Shown: positions 25,105-34,765, numbered from the stretch's first letter. The stretch: DNA of 63,926 nucleotides from Methanomicrobiaceae archaeon (GCA_016926855.1 JAFGNT010000025.1:1-63926); one strand, 5' to 3'. Notes: generated by a model not told the origin, from the sequence alone. A program made the numbers and translations.

Positions 25105-27281
25105 CGGTAATATTTTTTCTTCCTGCCCGGGGCGGGGAACCGTATGATAAACTCGGTGCCGCGCCCCCTGACAAGCTCAATCGTGCCTGATAACTGCTCG
25201 ACGAGATTTGTCACCAGCTGCATCCCGAGCGTGTCCGTCTCCCGGAAGTCGATATCCGGGGGAAAGCCCGCACCGTTGTCGCTGACACGCAGTTCGTACC
25301 CGCCGTCATACCGGGCGAACACGATCCTGATGCTCCCGTGATCTCCCGGCGTGAAGGCATATTTCAGGGCATTCGTCAACAGCTCGTCGATAATCAACCC
25401 GCAGGGAATACCCGTGTCGATATCGAGATCGATACTCTCATCACAGTCAACCGTCAGCGAAACCGGGGGTGACACCGAGAGAAACTCGTAGATCAGGTGC
25501 TCCCCCAGGTGCCGGATGTAATCGACGACATGGATGCTGGCGAGGTGTTCCGAGCGGTAGAGCTCCTCATGAATCATCGCGATGGAAAAGACACGGTTCC
25601 TGCAGTCGCGGAGTACTTCCGCCGCCTCCGGGTCTTCCGTCCTGAGCGCCTGGAGCTTCAGGATGCTCGCAATCACCTGAAGGTTGTTCTTTACGCGGTG
25701 GTGGATCTCCTTAATCAGCGTTTCCTTGACCTTCAGCGACGAAAGGATCTCTTTCTGCCGCTCTATGCGTTCCGTGATGTCATTGTAGATGGCAATCATC
25801 TCACCCGTCGGGAGAGAGTAGAAGTAGTATTCCCGCCACCGGGTTTCCTTCCCGTGCGTAAAGGCGAGCCTTTCCACCGAGCGCGGTTTCCCGGTCTTCC
25901 AGACCTGCAGCATCGCTTCGGAAAGGGTTGTGTACTCCTCGCCCTGGTAGAGGTCTGAGATGCCCTTCCCTGCAAGAGCGTGCTTCTTCTTCCCTTCGAT
26001 CACCTCTCCGGCGTAATTGATATCCATGACAGCGAAATCCCGCCCTCCGTCCACAGCACGGAATATCGCACCGCCACAGTTCATATTATAAAAGAGCGTC
26101 CTGAACTGCGCCGCCCGGTCCCGGATCATGCGTTCGCGGTTCGTCTCTTCCGTAACATCCTGATAAATCCCCGTCATTTTCCGGGGCAGTCCGCGGTCGT
26201 CGCGGGCGATCACGCGCCCCATCATCTGGATCCACCGCCATTCGCCATCATCTCCCCGCACACGGAACCGGGTCTCAAAGAAGGGAGTTTTTTCCACAAA
26301 ATGGCGCTGGGCACGCTTCATCAGGCCGGGGAGATCCTCGGGATTGATGAGATCCTCGATCACGTTCACGTGCCCCTGCAGCTGTTCGAAGGGATCGGAT
26401 GCAGCTTCCGACGAATGTCCCGTGCTCTTCATGACACCCGTTTCAAGATCCCAGTCCCAGATGGAAAGGTTTGCGCTTTCGATAGCCAGATTCAGGCGCT
26501 CCTCGTTCTCCCGGTACTCCCGCTCCATCTCCTTTCTCCGGGTAGTATCCACAACCATCACGCGGAAACCGGGCTTTCCGCCGATCTGCACGGGAAAGAG
26601 GGAAAAGAGCCCCCAGAAGGTACTTTTGTCATGCCGGACGGCCCGATACTCCTCGTCAACCGGTTCAGCCCCGCGGAGCGTCCACCAGAGATGCTCGGGG
26701 ACCCTGCCTTTCTCGTCGTGGACAAGCAGCTTCGACACCGGCATGCCGGTGTATTCGGAGTGTGCATACCCGAACATCTCCACGGCCCGGTCATTCGCGA
26801 AGGTGATGACCCCCTCCTCATCGAGCTCCAGAACCGGCACGGAAAGCCCGTTCATCAGGTCACAGCAGACTAATTCCTCCTGTGCCTTCCGGTGCTTTGC
26901 CTCATCCTGCCACCCGGCGACGGCATCGGTGATCATCCGGAAGAGAACGGGAAACTGGACAACCGGATCGCGGCTCTTGGTGAGAAAACGGTCGACGCCC
27001 GCATTGAGGGCACGGATTATGTCATCGGGAGTAGAGTGCCGGCTGTACAGAACAAAGGGAACGGAGGATCCCCGGCTCCGGATCGCTTCCTTCAGTGCGA
27101 TACCGTCATCGTCCGGAAGGGTAAGTTCCGTGACAACGACATCCGGCGGTGTCCCTGTCACCAGGGCGAGTGCCCGCTCTGCCGTTGTAGCGGTCTCGAC
27201 GGAGACTCCCTCCACCGTGGATAGAAAACGGGTGGCCAGGCGAACAAGAGGTTCATCGGGGTCCACCATCAGGATGCGCAA
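25101..27281 (-). CDS. Sensor histidine kinase with N-terminal receiver and PAS domains
   Basis: Protein of 726 residues: an N-terminal receiver (1-120), at least three PAS modules (about 140-265, 270-385 and 395-510; LELDEEGVITFANDRAVEMF, NLAIESANLSIWDWDLETGV), and a HisKA_2-type kinase (about 520-720). The phospho-His lies in IKEIHHRVKNNLQVIASILK; ATP-binding motifs are IIDELLTNALKYAF and DNGAGFP. No membrane segment is seen, so the kinase is cytosolic. The receiver has Glu where the phosphorylated Asp is expected (VVVTELTLPDDDG), so it may not accept phosphate. Signal unknown. Confidence 0.9.
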   Translation of the reverse strand: MRILMVDPDEPLVRLATRFLSTVEGVSVETATTAERALALVTGTPPDVVVTELTLPDDDGIALKEAIRSRGSSVPFVLYSRHSTPDDIIRALNAGVDRFLTKSRDPVVQFPVLFRMITDAVAGWQDEAKHRKAQEELVCCDLMNGLSVPVLELDEEGVITFANDRAVEMFGYAHSEYTGMPVSKLLVHDEKGRVPEHLWWTLRGAEPVDEEYRAVRHDKSTFWGLFSLFPVQIGGKPGFRVMVVDTTRRKEMEREYRENEERLNLAIESANLSIWDWDLETGVMKSTGHSSEAASDPFEQLQGHVNVIEDLINPEDLPGLMKRAQRHFVEKTPFFETRFRVRGDDGEWRWIQMMGRVIARDDRGLPRKMTGIYQDVTEETNRERMIRDRAAQFRTLFYNMNCGGAIFRAVDGGRDFAVMDINYAGEVIEGKKKHALAGKGISDLYQGEEYTTLSEAMLQVWKTGKPRSVERLAFTHGKETRWREYYFYSLPTGEMIAIYNDITERIERQKEILSSLKVKETLIKEIHHRVKNNLQVIASILKLQALRTEDPEAAEVLRDCRNRVFSIAMIHEELYRSEHLASIHVVDYIRHLGEHLIYEFLSVSPPVSLTVDCDESIDLDIDTGIPCGLIIDELLTNALKYAFTPGDHGSIRIVFARYDGGYELRVSDNGAGFPPDIDFRETDTLGMQLVTNLVEQLSGTIELVRGRGTEFIIRFPAPGRKKKYYR

Positions 27282-27350
27282 AAGTTCACCTCATGAAGGA
27301 CTATGGAGGTAATTGGTAATTATACCAGCGATAAAACGCGGGAAAAGATG

Positions 27351-28292
27351 CTACGGAACCACCCGTGTGCCTGCCGTGCCTGCCAGCGCTTCCGAAATCA
27401 GGTCAAGCGATGTGATAACTGCGGTCTGCCCGCCCTCGCGGACAAACCGGATACAGGCACGCACCTTCGGTCCCATGCTTCCCTCCGGGAAGTGCCCGTC
27501 GTGGAGCAGCGTTTCGATTTCGTCGGCACTCACCCGGCCGAGCGGCGCCTGATCCGGTGTCCCGTACCGGAGGAACGCAGAAGGAACATCGGTAAGAACC
27601 AGCAGCATCTCCGCCCCGATACCGGTGGCGAGGCGTTCCGCCGCCAGGTCCTTGTCCACCACCGCCTCCACCCCGGCAAGCCTCCCCGTACCGTCACGAC
27701 GGACGGGAATCCCGCCTCCGCCTCCCGCCACGACGACAAAACCCTCGTTCACCAGCGTGCGGATGGACGGGTGCTCGACGATATCCAGCGGTTCGGGAGA
27801 GGGAACAACCCGCCGGAACGCCGTCTCAGAAGCATCCGACGGCGCCATCGTCCATCCGCGCTCCCGGGAAAACAGTGCCGCCTCACCTTCCGTGTAAAAC
27901 GGTCCTATGGGTTTTTTCGGGTCCGTAAACGCAGGATCGTCAGGATCGACAACCGTCTGTGTCACGACGGAGATCACCGGGCGGCGGATACCATCCTCTG
28001 CGAGGGCGTTTTCCAGGCTCTGCTGGATCATGTACCCGATCATCCCCTGGCTCTCCGCCCCGCAGATATCAAGAGGCATGATCGGGAGGGTATCCCGGGC
28101 ACACTCGTTTTTCAGCAGGATGTCTCCCACCTGAGGGCCGTTGCCGTGGGTGATGAGCACCGCGTCGCCCCCGGCAATCAGCGGGACAATCTGCCGGACA
28201 GCGGTTCTGACGTGTGCAAACTGCTCCTCCGCCGTCCCCCGTTCGCCCCGGCGGAGAATCGCGTTCCCGCCGAGCGCAATGACCGCTTTCAT
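27351..28292 (-). CDS. arcC: Carbamate kinase
   Basis: Protein of 313 residues from ATG 28292, where KAVIALGGNAILRRGERGTA gives the canonical start. Other family motifs are THGNGPQVGDILLKNE near residue 48, CGAESQGMIGYMIQ near 80, VVAGGGGGIPV near 205 and VVDKDLAAERLA near 230. The enzyme interconverts carbamoyl phosphate plus ADP with carbamate plus ATP, the energy-yielding step of arginine or agmatine fermentation. The start at 28484 is unlikely because it would run through the divergent promoter region. The gene is divergent from the ligase gene at 28374. Confidence 0.95.
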   Translation of the reverse strand: MKAVIALGGNAILRRGERGTAEEQFAHVRTAVRQIVPLIAGGDAVLITHGNGPQVGDILLKNECARDTLPIMPLDICGAESQGMIGYMIQQSLENALAEDGIRRPVISVVTQTVVDPDDPAFTDPKKPIGPFYTEGEAALFSRERGWTMAPSDASETAFRRVVPSPEPLDIVEHPSIRTLVNEGFVVVAGGGGGIPVRRDGTGRLAGVEAVVDKDLAAERLATGIGAEMLLVLTDVPSAFLRYGTPDQAPLGRVSADEIETLLHDGHFPEGSMGPKVRACIRFVREGGQTAVITSLDLISEALAGTAGTRVVP

Positions 28293-28342
28293 AAACACAA
28301 TCGTCGCCCGCCGACGGTAAAAAGGCTCCCGGACTACATTAT

Positions 28343-28361
28343 TATGCCATGACATGGCATA
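28343..28361. promoter_or_regulatory. 19-bp perfect palindrome between divergent genes
   Basis: TATGCCATG and CATGGCATA flank a central A. It lies 51 bp from the carbamate kinase start and 13 bp before the ligase ATG, overlapping the likely promoter. This position fits an operator for a dimeric regulator. Confidence 0.55.
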
Positions 28362-28373
28362 CCATAGATCAGA

Positions 28374-29666
28374 ATGTTCTGGAATAAAGCCATGGAGACC
28401 ATCTCCGGCCCGGATCTCCGTACGTTGCAGCTCAAACGGCTCACTTGGACGGTCAGGCAGGCAGAGAAGGTTCCCTTTTATCAATCGCTGCTAAAAAATG
28501 CAGGTATTCGTTCGGATGCGATCAGATCGCTCGACGACCTCGTAAAACTGCCTTTTACCAGTAAAAAGGACCTCCGTCTGGGCTACCCGTTCGGCTCTCT
28601 CGCAGTGCCGCTCACAGAGGTCGTGCGGATTCACACCACCTCGGGAACAACGGGAAAACCGACGGTGGTCGGATACACGAGGGCGGATCTTGAAAACTGG
28701 GCCGACCTCATGGCCCGCGACCTCACCATGGTCGGGCTCGGTCCGGGCGACGTTTTCCAGAACGCACTCGGGTACGGCCTGTTTACGGGAGGGCTCGGGT
28801 TCCACGCCGGCGCGGAGAAGATCGGGATGACCGTGATCCCGAGCGCCACCGGCAATACCCGGCGCCAGATCGAGATGATCGAGGACTTCGGCGTTACCGC
28901 GGTCAACGCCACCCCGAGTTACGCCATGCGGCTCGCCGAGGTGGCGGAAGAGATGGGAGCAGGACTCGAAACGCTCCGTATCGGCACGTTCGGTGCAGAA
29001 CCGTGGTCGGAAAACATGCGGCGGGAACTCGAGGAGCGTCTCGGCATCACCGCATATGACTCCTACGGGATGAGCGAGCTGTACGGCCCCGGTGCTGCGT
29101 TCGAGTGCGAAGAGAAAAACGGCCTGCACTTCTGGCACGACTCATTCCTCATCGAAATTATCAATCCCGAAACCGGCGAGCAGCTCGGGCCGGGCGAACG
29201 GGGCGAACTCGTCGTAACTCCGCTCGTAAAGGAGGCGATGCCGCTTATCCGGTACCGCACCGGCGATATTACGATGATCCTCGACGACGTGTGCCCGTGC
29301 GGGCGGGGACAGAAGATTGCACGGATTATGGGGCGGAGCGACGATATGCTGGTGATTCGGGGGATTAACGTGTTTCCCTCGCAAATCGAGCATGTCCTGC
29401 TGTCGCTCCCCGAAGTGGGGGAACAATTTATGGTATACATTGACAGGATACATCATCTGGATGAAATGACAATCGAAGTGGAAGTCAACCGTGATTACTT
29501 CAGCGGAGAACTCGGCGACCTCACCCATGTACAGAAACGTGTGGCGGGAGTGCTGCGTGACTCCTTAAACCTCAGGACGCGTGTCACCCTCGTGGAGCCG
29601 GGCAGCCTGCCGAGATTCGAGGGGAAGGCAAAACGGGTCATCGACCGCAGGGGGGATATCTGGTGA
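28374..29666 (+). CDS. Phenylacetate-CoA ligase-like enzyme 1
   Basis: Protein of 430 residues of the adenylate-forming PaaK family. Motifs: IHTTSGTTGKPTVVGYTRAD near residue 85 (P-loop), AEPWSENMRRELEERLGITA near 205, YDSYGMSELYGPG near 225, IRYRTGDIT near 290, and GRSDDMLVIRGINVFPSQIE near 325. It activates an aryl or acyl acid with ATP and CoA. In archaea such pairs occur near indolepyruvate or aromatic-acid metabolism; here it overlaps a second ligase by four bases and is followed by an ACT protein. The substrate is probably an aromatic acid such as phenylacetate or indoleacetate, but this is inferred. Confidence 0.9.
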   Translation: MFWNKAMETISGPDLRTLQLKRLTWTVRQAEKVPFYQSLLKNAGIRSDAIRSLDDLVKLPFTSKKDLRLGYPFGSLAVPLTEVVRIHTTSGTTGKPTVVGYTRADLENWADLMARDLTMVGLGPGDVFQNALGYGLFTGGLGFHAGAEKIGMTVIPSATGNTRRQIEMIEDFGVTAVNATPSYAMRLAEVAEEMGAGLETLRIGTFGAEPWSENMRRELEERLGITAYDSYGMSELYGPGAAFECEEKNGLHFWHDSFLIEIINPETGEQLGPGERGELVVTPLVKEAMPLIRYRTGDITMILDDVCPCGRGQKIARIMGRSDDMLVIRGINVFPSQIEHVLLSLPEVGEQFMVYIDRIHHLDEMTIEVEVNRDYFSGELGDLTHVQKRVAGVLRDSLNLRTRVTLVEPGSLPRFEGKAKRVIDRRGDIW

Positions 29667-30964
29667 TGGCATGGGACCCGCGGATCGAGATGATGCCGGA
29701 GCCGGAACTGAAAAAACTCCAGTTCACGCTCTTGAAAACCCTCGTATACCGCCTGTACAGCTTTTCGAACTTTTACCGGAGCCGCATGGACGAACACGGC
29801 GTCCACCCCGACGACATCCAGACACTCGATGACGCGAAAAAACTGCCGTTCATGGTCAAGAGCGATCTGCGGGACAACTATCCCGACAAGCTCTTCACCG
29901 TCTCCCGGGACGAGCTCGTCCGGTACCATGTTTCATCGGGGACAACCGGCAAACCGACGGTGGTCGGGTACACCCAGAAGGACGTCGATATCTGGACGAC
30001 ATCGCTTGCCCGGGCGCTGACCGCATGCGGGATCGGCCGGGGAGACGTCGTGCAGGTCTCCTACGGGTACGGCCTCTTCACGGGGGGCCTCGGCCTCCAC
30101 TACGGCGCCGAGAGGATTGGTGCCACGGTCGTGCCCACATCGGTCGGCAACACCGAGAGGCAGCTTGAGCTGATGCAGGACCTCCACGTGACCGCGATTG
30201 CGTGCACCCCCTCGTATCTCATCCATATCAGTGAGGTAGCCGAAAAAATGGGGATCTCGATTAAGGACGATACGGTCCTGAGAGCTGCGATCCTCGGTGC
30301 GGAACCGTGGTCCGAACAGATGCGCATCAGGATAGAGGAGCAGCTGGGCATCAGGGCCTACAACATCTATGGCACGAGCGAACTCTCCGGCCCGATGTTT
30401 TGCGAGTGCGAGGAGCAGAACGGCATCCACATGTGGAGCGACCTCGCCCTCGTCGAGATCGTGGACCCGGAAACGGGCGAACCGCTCCCGCCGGGAACAC
30501 GGGGGGAGATGGTGGTTACCATTCTCCAGAAGGAGGCGCTTCCGATCATCCGGTACCGGACCGGTGACATCACGTCCCTGATCCCCGAACCGTGCCCCTG
30601 CGGGCGGACACACCCGCGGATCGAACGGCTCTCGGGCCGCGTGGACGACATGCTGATCATCCGCGGCATCAACGTATTCCCCTCACAGGTGGAGCATGCG
30701 CTGCTCGGCATCCCCGAACTCTCAGGGCATTTCCAGATCATCGTGGACCGGAAGCAGGCGCTCGATGTGATGCTCGTGCAGGTCGAGATGAAACCGGAGG
30801 CATTCTCCGATAAGATCACGGACCTCATGGCGGTCCGGCAGAAAGTGGCGCACACGCTCAAAAACGCACTCAACGTGGGTGTCGGCGTCGAACTCGCCGA
30901 ACCCGGCTCTCTGCCGCGGTTTGAGGGAAAAGCAAAAAGGGTCGTAGACAAGAGGGTGATGTAG
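29663..30964 (+). CDS. Phenylacetate-CoA ligase-like enzyme 2
   Basis: Protein of 433 residues whose start overlaps the preceding stop by four bases; the sequence begins MAWDPRIEMMPEPELK from the second ATG. It is clearly paralogous to its neighbour: HVSSGTTGKPTVVGYTQKDV, then YNIYGTSELSGPMF, IIRYRTGDIT and GRVDDMLIIRGINVFPSQVE. Two different PaaK-type ligases in one operon suggest two related acid substrates or subunits of one complex. The stop abuts the ACT gene. Confidence 0.9.
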   Translation: MMAWDPRIEMMPEPELKKLQFTLLKTLVYRLYSFSNFYRSRMDEHGVHPDDIQTLDDAKKLPFMVKSDLRDNYPDKLFTVSRDELVRYHVSSGTTGKPTVVGYTQKDVDIWTTSLARALTACGIGRGDVVQVSYGYGLFTGGLGLHYGAERIGATVVPTSVGNTERQLELMQDLHVTAIACTPSYLIHISEVAEKMGISIKDDTVLRAAILGAEPWSEQMRIRIEEQLGIRAYNIYGTSELSGPMFCECEEQNGIHMWSDLALVEIVDPETGEPLPPGTRGEMVVTILQKEALPIIRYRTGDITSLIPEPCPCGRTHPRIERLSGRVDDMLIIRGINVFPSQVEHALLGIPELSGHFQIIVDRKQALDVMLVQVEMKPEAFSDKITDLMAVRQKVAHTLKNALNVGVGVELAEPGSLPRFEGKAKRVVDKRVM

Positions 30965-31399
30965 ATGGACACGGAAAATTTCACCATCAAACAGATCTCC
31001 GTCTTCTCGGAGAACCGGCCCGGGCGGCTTGCGGCCATTGCCCGGGCGCTGCAGGAGGAGGAGATCAATATTTTCGCATTCTCCATCGCCGAGGCAAAGG
31101 GCTTCGGTGTCGTCAGGGCACTTGTGGACAAACCCGGGGTGGCGTACAAAAAACTCACCGAACTCGGGTTTATGGTCTCGTTTACGGATGTCATCGCGGT
31201 AAAAATGCGTGATGAACCCGGCGGACTCTTTGAGATTGCAAAGATCCTCGGCGAGGCGGAGGTCAATATCGAATACGCCTATGCCTACAGCGGGAAAGAG
31301 GTGGCGGTGCTGATTCTCCGGGTCGACCATGTGGACGATGCGATCAGGAGAATCCGCGGGGCGGGCGGCGAACTCCTGCAGTCATCGCTCTTTACGTAG
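30965..31399 (+). CDS. ACT domain regulatory protein
   Basis: Protein of 144 residues composed of two ACT modules (about 5-70: KQISVFSENRPGRLAAIARA; 72-142: AVKMRDEPGGLFEIAKILGE). ACT pairs bind amino acids and control enzymes allosterically. The gene starts immediately after the second ligase stop, so it is part of that operon and probably senses an aromatic or branched amino acid. No catalytic domain is present. Confidence 0.9.
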   Translation: MDTENFTIKQISVFSENRPGRLAAIARALQEEEINIFAFSIAEAKGFGVVRALVDKPGVAYKKLTELGFMVSFTDVIAVKMRDEPGGLFEIAKILGEAEVNIEYAYAYSGKEVAVLILRVDHVDDAIRRIRGAGGELLQSSLFT

Positions 31400-31435
31400 A
31401 AAAAAAACATGGGTGCCGGACGGCGCGGCACGCCC

Positions 31436-32722
31436 TCACTTCTTTTCCCATTTCAGGAGTTCCATCACCGACGAGAGCGTCGAGCCCCTGCGAATCTCCT
31501 CGCGAATCCTGTCTTCCGCCTTCTGGACTTCCACGGCCCTCCGGGCCACCTCGTACGCCCGTTCCCGGGGGATAACGACCACGCCGTTTTCGTCACCGAC
31601 AATCCAGTCGCCGGGCTTCACCTCCTGTCCGCAGCAGGTGATCTCGCAGTTGATCTCACCGAGGCCTTTGGGTTCACCCGCGTTCGGCACCGTCGCCGTT
31701 GCAAAGACCGGAAACCCGAGGCGCCGGATGTCGTCCACGTCCCGCACCGCTCCGTCGATGACGACGCCCGCTATCCCCCGGTTTATGCAGCTGAGCGTGG
31801 CAAGCTCACCCCAGGGGGCGATGTGCGTCGCCGCATCGTTATTAATGACGATCACATCGCCTTCGCCCGCACGATCGATCGCCTCCACCGGTTTTGCCCA
31901 GTCTCCGGCAAACGTCTGTACGGTGACCGCACGGCCCGCCATATGCACGTCCCCGCAGATTGAGATGATGTCGTGCATCGCCCCCTTGCGGTGCATCGCA
32001 TCGGACACACGCGGTGTCGCGATGCCGGTGAGCAGGCGGCGGATCGTCTCCTCAGCCGTCTCCGCCGTTTGTGAAACACGGGACGGATTGTCGATCGCCG
32101 TGCGGATAGCTCGTGCCGATGCGGTCACATCCCCGGACTTCGTAATCGTGCTCCCGACAATCACCACCGACGCGCCGTGCCGCACCGCCTGCGCCGCCGT
32201 ATCGGCATCAAGCCCGCCGGCAACCGCGACAGGGACGGATATGCGCCCCGCAATGCGGGCAATAAGATCGATGGAGCTCTTCCCGATCATCTGCTGGTCG
32301 ATACCCACATGGGCGTTGATGATATCCACACCCATTTCTTCGAGTTCCTGTGAACGGGCAACGGGATCCGCCACGTTAATGAGATCCGCCATGATACGCA
32401 CGCCGTAGTGGCGGGCCGCCCGGACCGCCTCGTGAATGACGGCGTCATCCGAATCGGCAAGGACACAGACAATGCTCGCTCCGGCCTTTGCTGCCATCTC
32501 CACCTCCAGCGCACCGGTATCCGCCACCTTCATGTCGGCAATGATCTCATTCTTGGGAAACGCCGCCCGGAGTGCACGCACCGCGTCCATACCGGCACTC
32601 TTGATGAGAGGCGTCCCCGCCTCGATCCACACGGCACCACCCGCAACCGCTTCTTCGGCAATCTGCAGAGCCCGCGAAAGTTCGAGCAGATCAAGGGCTA
32701 CCTGAAGAGAAGGTCCCGTCAT
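31436..32722 (-). CDS. 3-hexulose-6-phosphate synthase fused to RraA-like domain
   Basis: Protein of 428 residues from ATG 32722. Residues 1-205 are a hexulose-phosphate synthase/OMP-decarboxylase-type barrel ([53 protein letters not shown]). Residues 225-428 are an RraA/HMG-aldolase-like domain ([55 protein letters not shown]). HPS condenses formaldehyde with ribulose-5-P; in archaea lacking a pentose phosphate pathway the reverse reaction supplies ribulose-5-P and formaldehyde. The RraA part could act on a keto acid or be regulatory. The fusion recurs in methanogens. Confidence 0.88.
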   Translation of the reverse strand: MTGPSLQVALDLLELSRALQIAEEAVAGGAVWIEAGTPLIKSAGMDAVRALRAAFPKNEIIADMKVADTGALEVEMAAKAGASIVCVLADSDDAVIHEAVRAARHYGVRIMADLINVADPVARSQELEEMGVDIINAHVGIDQQMIGKSSIDLIARIAGRISVPVAVAGGLDADTAAQAVRHGASVVIVGSTITKSGDVTASARAIRTAIDNPSRVSQTAETAEETIRRLLTGIATPRVSDAMHRKGAMHDIISICGDVHMAGRAVTVQTFAGDWAKPVEAIDRAGEGDVIVINNDAATHIAPWGELATLSCINRGIAGVVIDGAVRDVDDIRRLGFPVFATATVPNAGEPKGLGEINCEITCCGQEVKPGDWIVGDENGVVVIPRERAYEVARRAVEVQKAEDRIREEIRRGSTLSSVMELLKWEKK

Positions 32723-32787
32723 ATGTCGATGGTGTTTGCGGCGACCCACGAAAAACATTACCAAATATGAAAAAAGGATTGTCCGGT

Positions 32788-33294
32788 TTATTTCGACTCC
32801 CAGCGCTCGCGGAATGTAATATCGGCGACATCCTTCTTCCCGACGATTTTAATCTCCGCCGGATACCCGGCAGGAATGAGGGAAATAAGCGCATATCCCT
32901 CGGGAACGTTGAGGAGTGTGCGGACCGTTTCCGCGTACGCCTTCTTCTCTCCCGCCACCCAGCATGATGCAACACCGTGCGCCCAGAGACCGAGGATCAG
33001 CTGGTCGGTCGCTGCGCAGCCGTCTTCGAGATAATAGGTATGGGAGGTATCGGAAAAAACAGCAAAACAGAGTGGTGCGTGGGCGATAAATTTGCCGTGA
33101 TCGGCAAGTTCGGCAAGTTTCGCGAGTATTCCGGTGTCCGTGATGATGCCGAACAGCCATGGCTGCTCATTCCGTGCGGTAGGCGCCTGCCGGGCACAGT
33201 CGATCGCATCACGGACAACATTCGCGGGGATGGGCGTATCCTTATAATTGCGGACGCTTCTGCGCCCTTTAATGATAGTGACACCAAGATTCAT
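32788..33294 (-). CDS. Nitroreductase family flavoprotein
   Basis: Protein of 168 residues with the family hallmarks: [20 protein letters not shown] (FMN-phosphate binding), [20 protein letters not shown] near residue 33, and [17 protein letters not shown] near 102. Short nitroreductases bind FMN and reduce nitro compounds, quinones or flavins with NAD(P)H. The substrate is unknown. The gene is isolated, with no clear operon partner. Confidence 0.9.
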   Translation of the reverse strand: MNLGVTIIKGRRSVRNYKDTPIPANVVRDAIDCARQAPTARNEQPWLFGIITDTGILAKLAELADHGKFIAHAPLCFAVFSDTSHTYYLEDGCAATDQLILGLWAHGVASCWVAGEKKAYAETVRTLLNVPEGYALISLIPAGYPAEIKIVGKKDVADITFRERWESK

Positions 33295-33539
33295 GATGCG
33301 CTATGAGGGGGGCAATGCCAAAAGCCTTGCGGAAAAATGAGATGGTGCCATCAGCGGACACCCTCCCCGTGACATGAGGATTGGTACGGGGAGAAAAACC
33401 CGCTGCCATCGCATCTGCAGGATTCGTGCGGGAACGGCCTCCGGGACCGGACAGCGGTCGGCAGAGAGGTGGAATCCGCCTATCCCGGGTGACAGTCTCA
33501 CCCACAAGGTTAAAATCATTATGAAATAATTCTGCGGAT

Positions 33540-33559
33540 GTACAGCACATATGCTGTAC
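33540..33559. repeat. Inverted repeat with 8-bp arms at the TraB gene end
   Basis: GTACAGCA and TGCTGTAC flank CATA. It starts just beyond the stop of the TraB-type gene on the minus strand and is flanked by a short A/T run, so it may be a termination hairpin or an operator. Confidence 0.45.
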
Positions 33560-33562
33560 TTT

Positions 33563-34765
33563 TCAGAACGGGGTGATGAGCCCGATAAAATCCCAGAGGT
33601 TCTGTGCACCCGCCAGTATGACCGCCTGCGGATCAATCCCGAGAATCGGGAAGAGAAAGATAAAATACGCAAACGTACCGAGTGTGCTCCCGACATTGGC
33701 GAGTGCCGCGACGAGCACCACACGGAAGAGCGGCACTTTTCTGAGCGTTTCAAAGGAATCAGCATCCATTATTGCCTGAAAATCGGCTGTTGACGGTTTC
33801 CGTATCTTCGCCTCGGTAATGGCCGCAAACCACCCGGCGGCGACTAGGGGATTGAGGGATGTGAGCCACGAGACACCAAATGCCGTGAGCGCCGAAAGCG
33901 GATGGCCGCCTGCCGCGAGGGTAAAGGCGGCAGAGAGGGTGCCGTTGACAAGCACCCAGTAGAGGAGCGCGAGCAGGAGCACTTCGATGCCGACACCGGA
34001 AAATGCAATCGTGATGAGCAGAAAGGCAAAGAGCAGCACGACTCCGATTCCGATAATCTTCGCCCACGGGAGGACTTCAGGCTCCCCCGTGAGTTCCGAG
34101 AGCGGCGGGATGGATGCGGGGTTGTCGAGGAAGCGCACGATGCCGCGTACATGCCCCGCCCCGACAACCGCGAGCACGCGGTCGTACCGCAACGACAGCT
34201 GCCTGAGCTGATGGGCGAGATAGGCGTCCCGTTCGTCGATAAGCGCCCGGGCGCCGTGCGGAGAATATTTCCTGAACTCTTCGAGCGCCGCCGTGATCAC
34301 GTCCTGCTCCGTGAGGGTGTCGATGTTGATCTCCTCGGTGCCGAACCCCGCGATCGATGCGGCAAGGGCGCCCCCCATCTTCATCTTCTCCCAGAGCGAC
34401 ATCGTCCGCCAGAACCGCGTGAGAGTAATGCGGATATCGCGATCCGCAAGTGCAACGGGGATGTCACGGGCCTCCGCCTCCTCGATTGCGGCAAGCATCT
34501 CCGCTCCGGGCTCCACACCCACATCCATTCCGATCCGCCGCTGCAGGTACGCGAGGAGCCACTGGACCAGCAGCTGGGAGAAATTTCCTTCCTTCAGGAC
34601 GTCTGAAACCGAGGGTTCGGGGCCCTGATGTTTCAGGGCCGCAAAGCGGCCGGGATCCAGCTCGATGGCCACGATATCGGGAGAGAACTCCGTCATGGCG
34701 GCCTTTACATCCTCAATGCTCTTCTTCGAGACATGGGCGGTCCCGACGATATGAATATTACCCAT
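33563..34765 (-). CDS. TraB family protein
   Basis: Protein of 400 residues. The N-terminal TraB/GumN core (1-230) shows GNIHIVGTAHVSKKSIEDVK, VAIELDPGRFAAL near residue 33, IPVALADRDIRITLTRFWR near 100 and AVVGAGHVRGIVRFL near 205. The C-terminal 170 residues carry four to five membrane helices. The family relates to a bacterial pheromone-shutdown protein, but its archaeal function is unknown; the conserved Glu and His suggest a metal-dependent hydrolase. The start overlaps the end of the upstream cysteine-cluster gene by eight bases. Confidence 0.88.
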   Translation of the reverse strand: MGNIHIVGTAHVSKKSIEDVKAAMTEFSPDIVAIELDPGRFAALKHQGPEPSVSDVLKEGNFSQLLVQWLLAYLQRRIGMDVGVEPGAEMLAAIEEAEARDIPVALADRDIRITLTRFWRTMSLWEKMKMGGALAASIAGFGTEEINIDTLTEQDVITAALEEFRKYSPHGARALIDERDAYLAHQLRQLSLRYDRVLAVVGAGHVRGIVRFLDNPASIPPLSELTGEPEVLPWAKIIGIGVVLLFAFLLITIAFSGVGIEVLLLALLYWVLVNGTLSAAFTLAAGGHPLSALTAFGVSWLTSLNPLVAAGWFAAITEAKIRKPSTADFQAIMDADSFETLRKVPLFRVVLVAALANVGSTLGTFAYFIFLFPILGIDPQAVILAGAQNLWDFIGLITPF

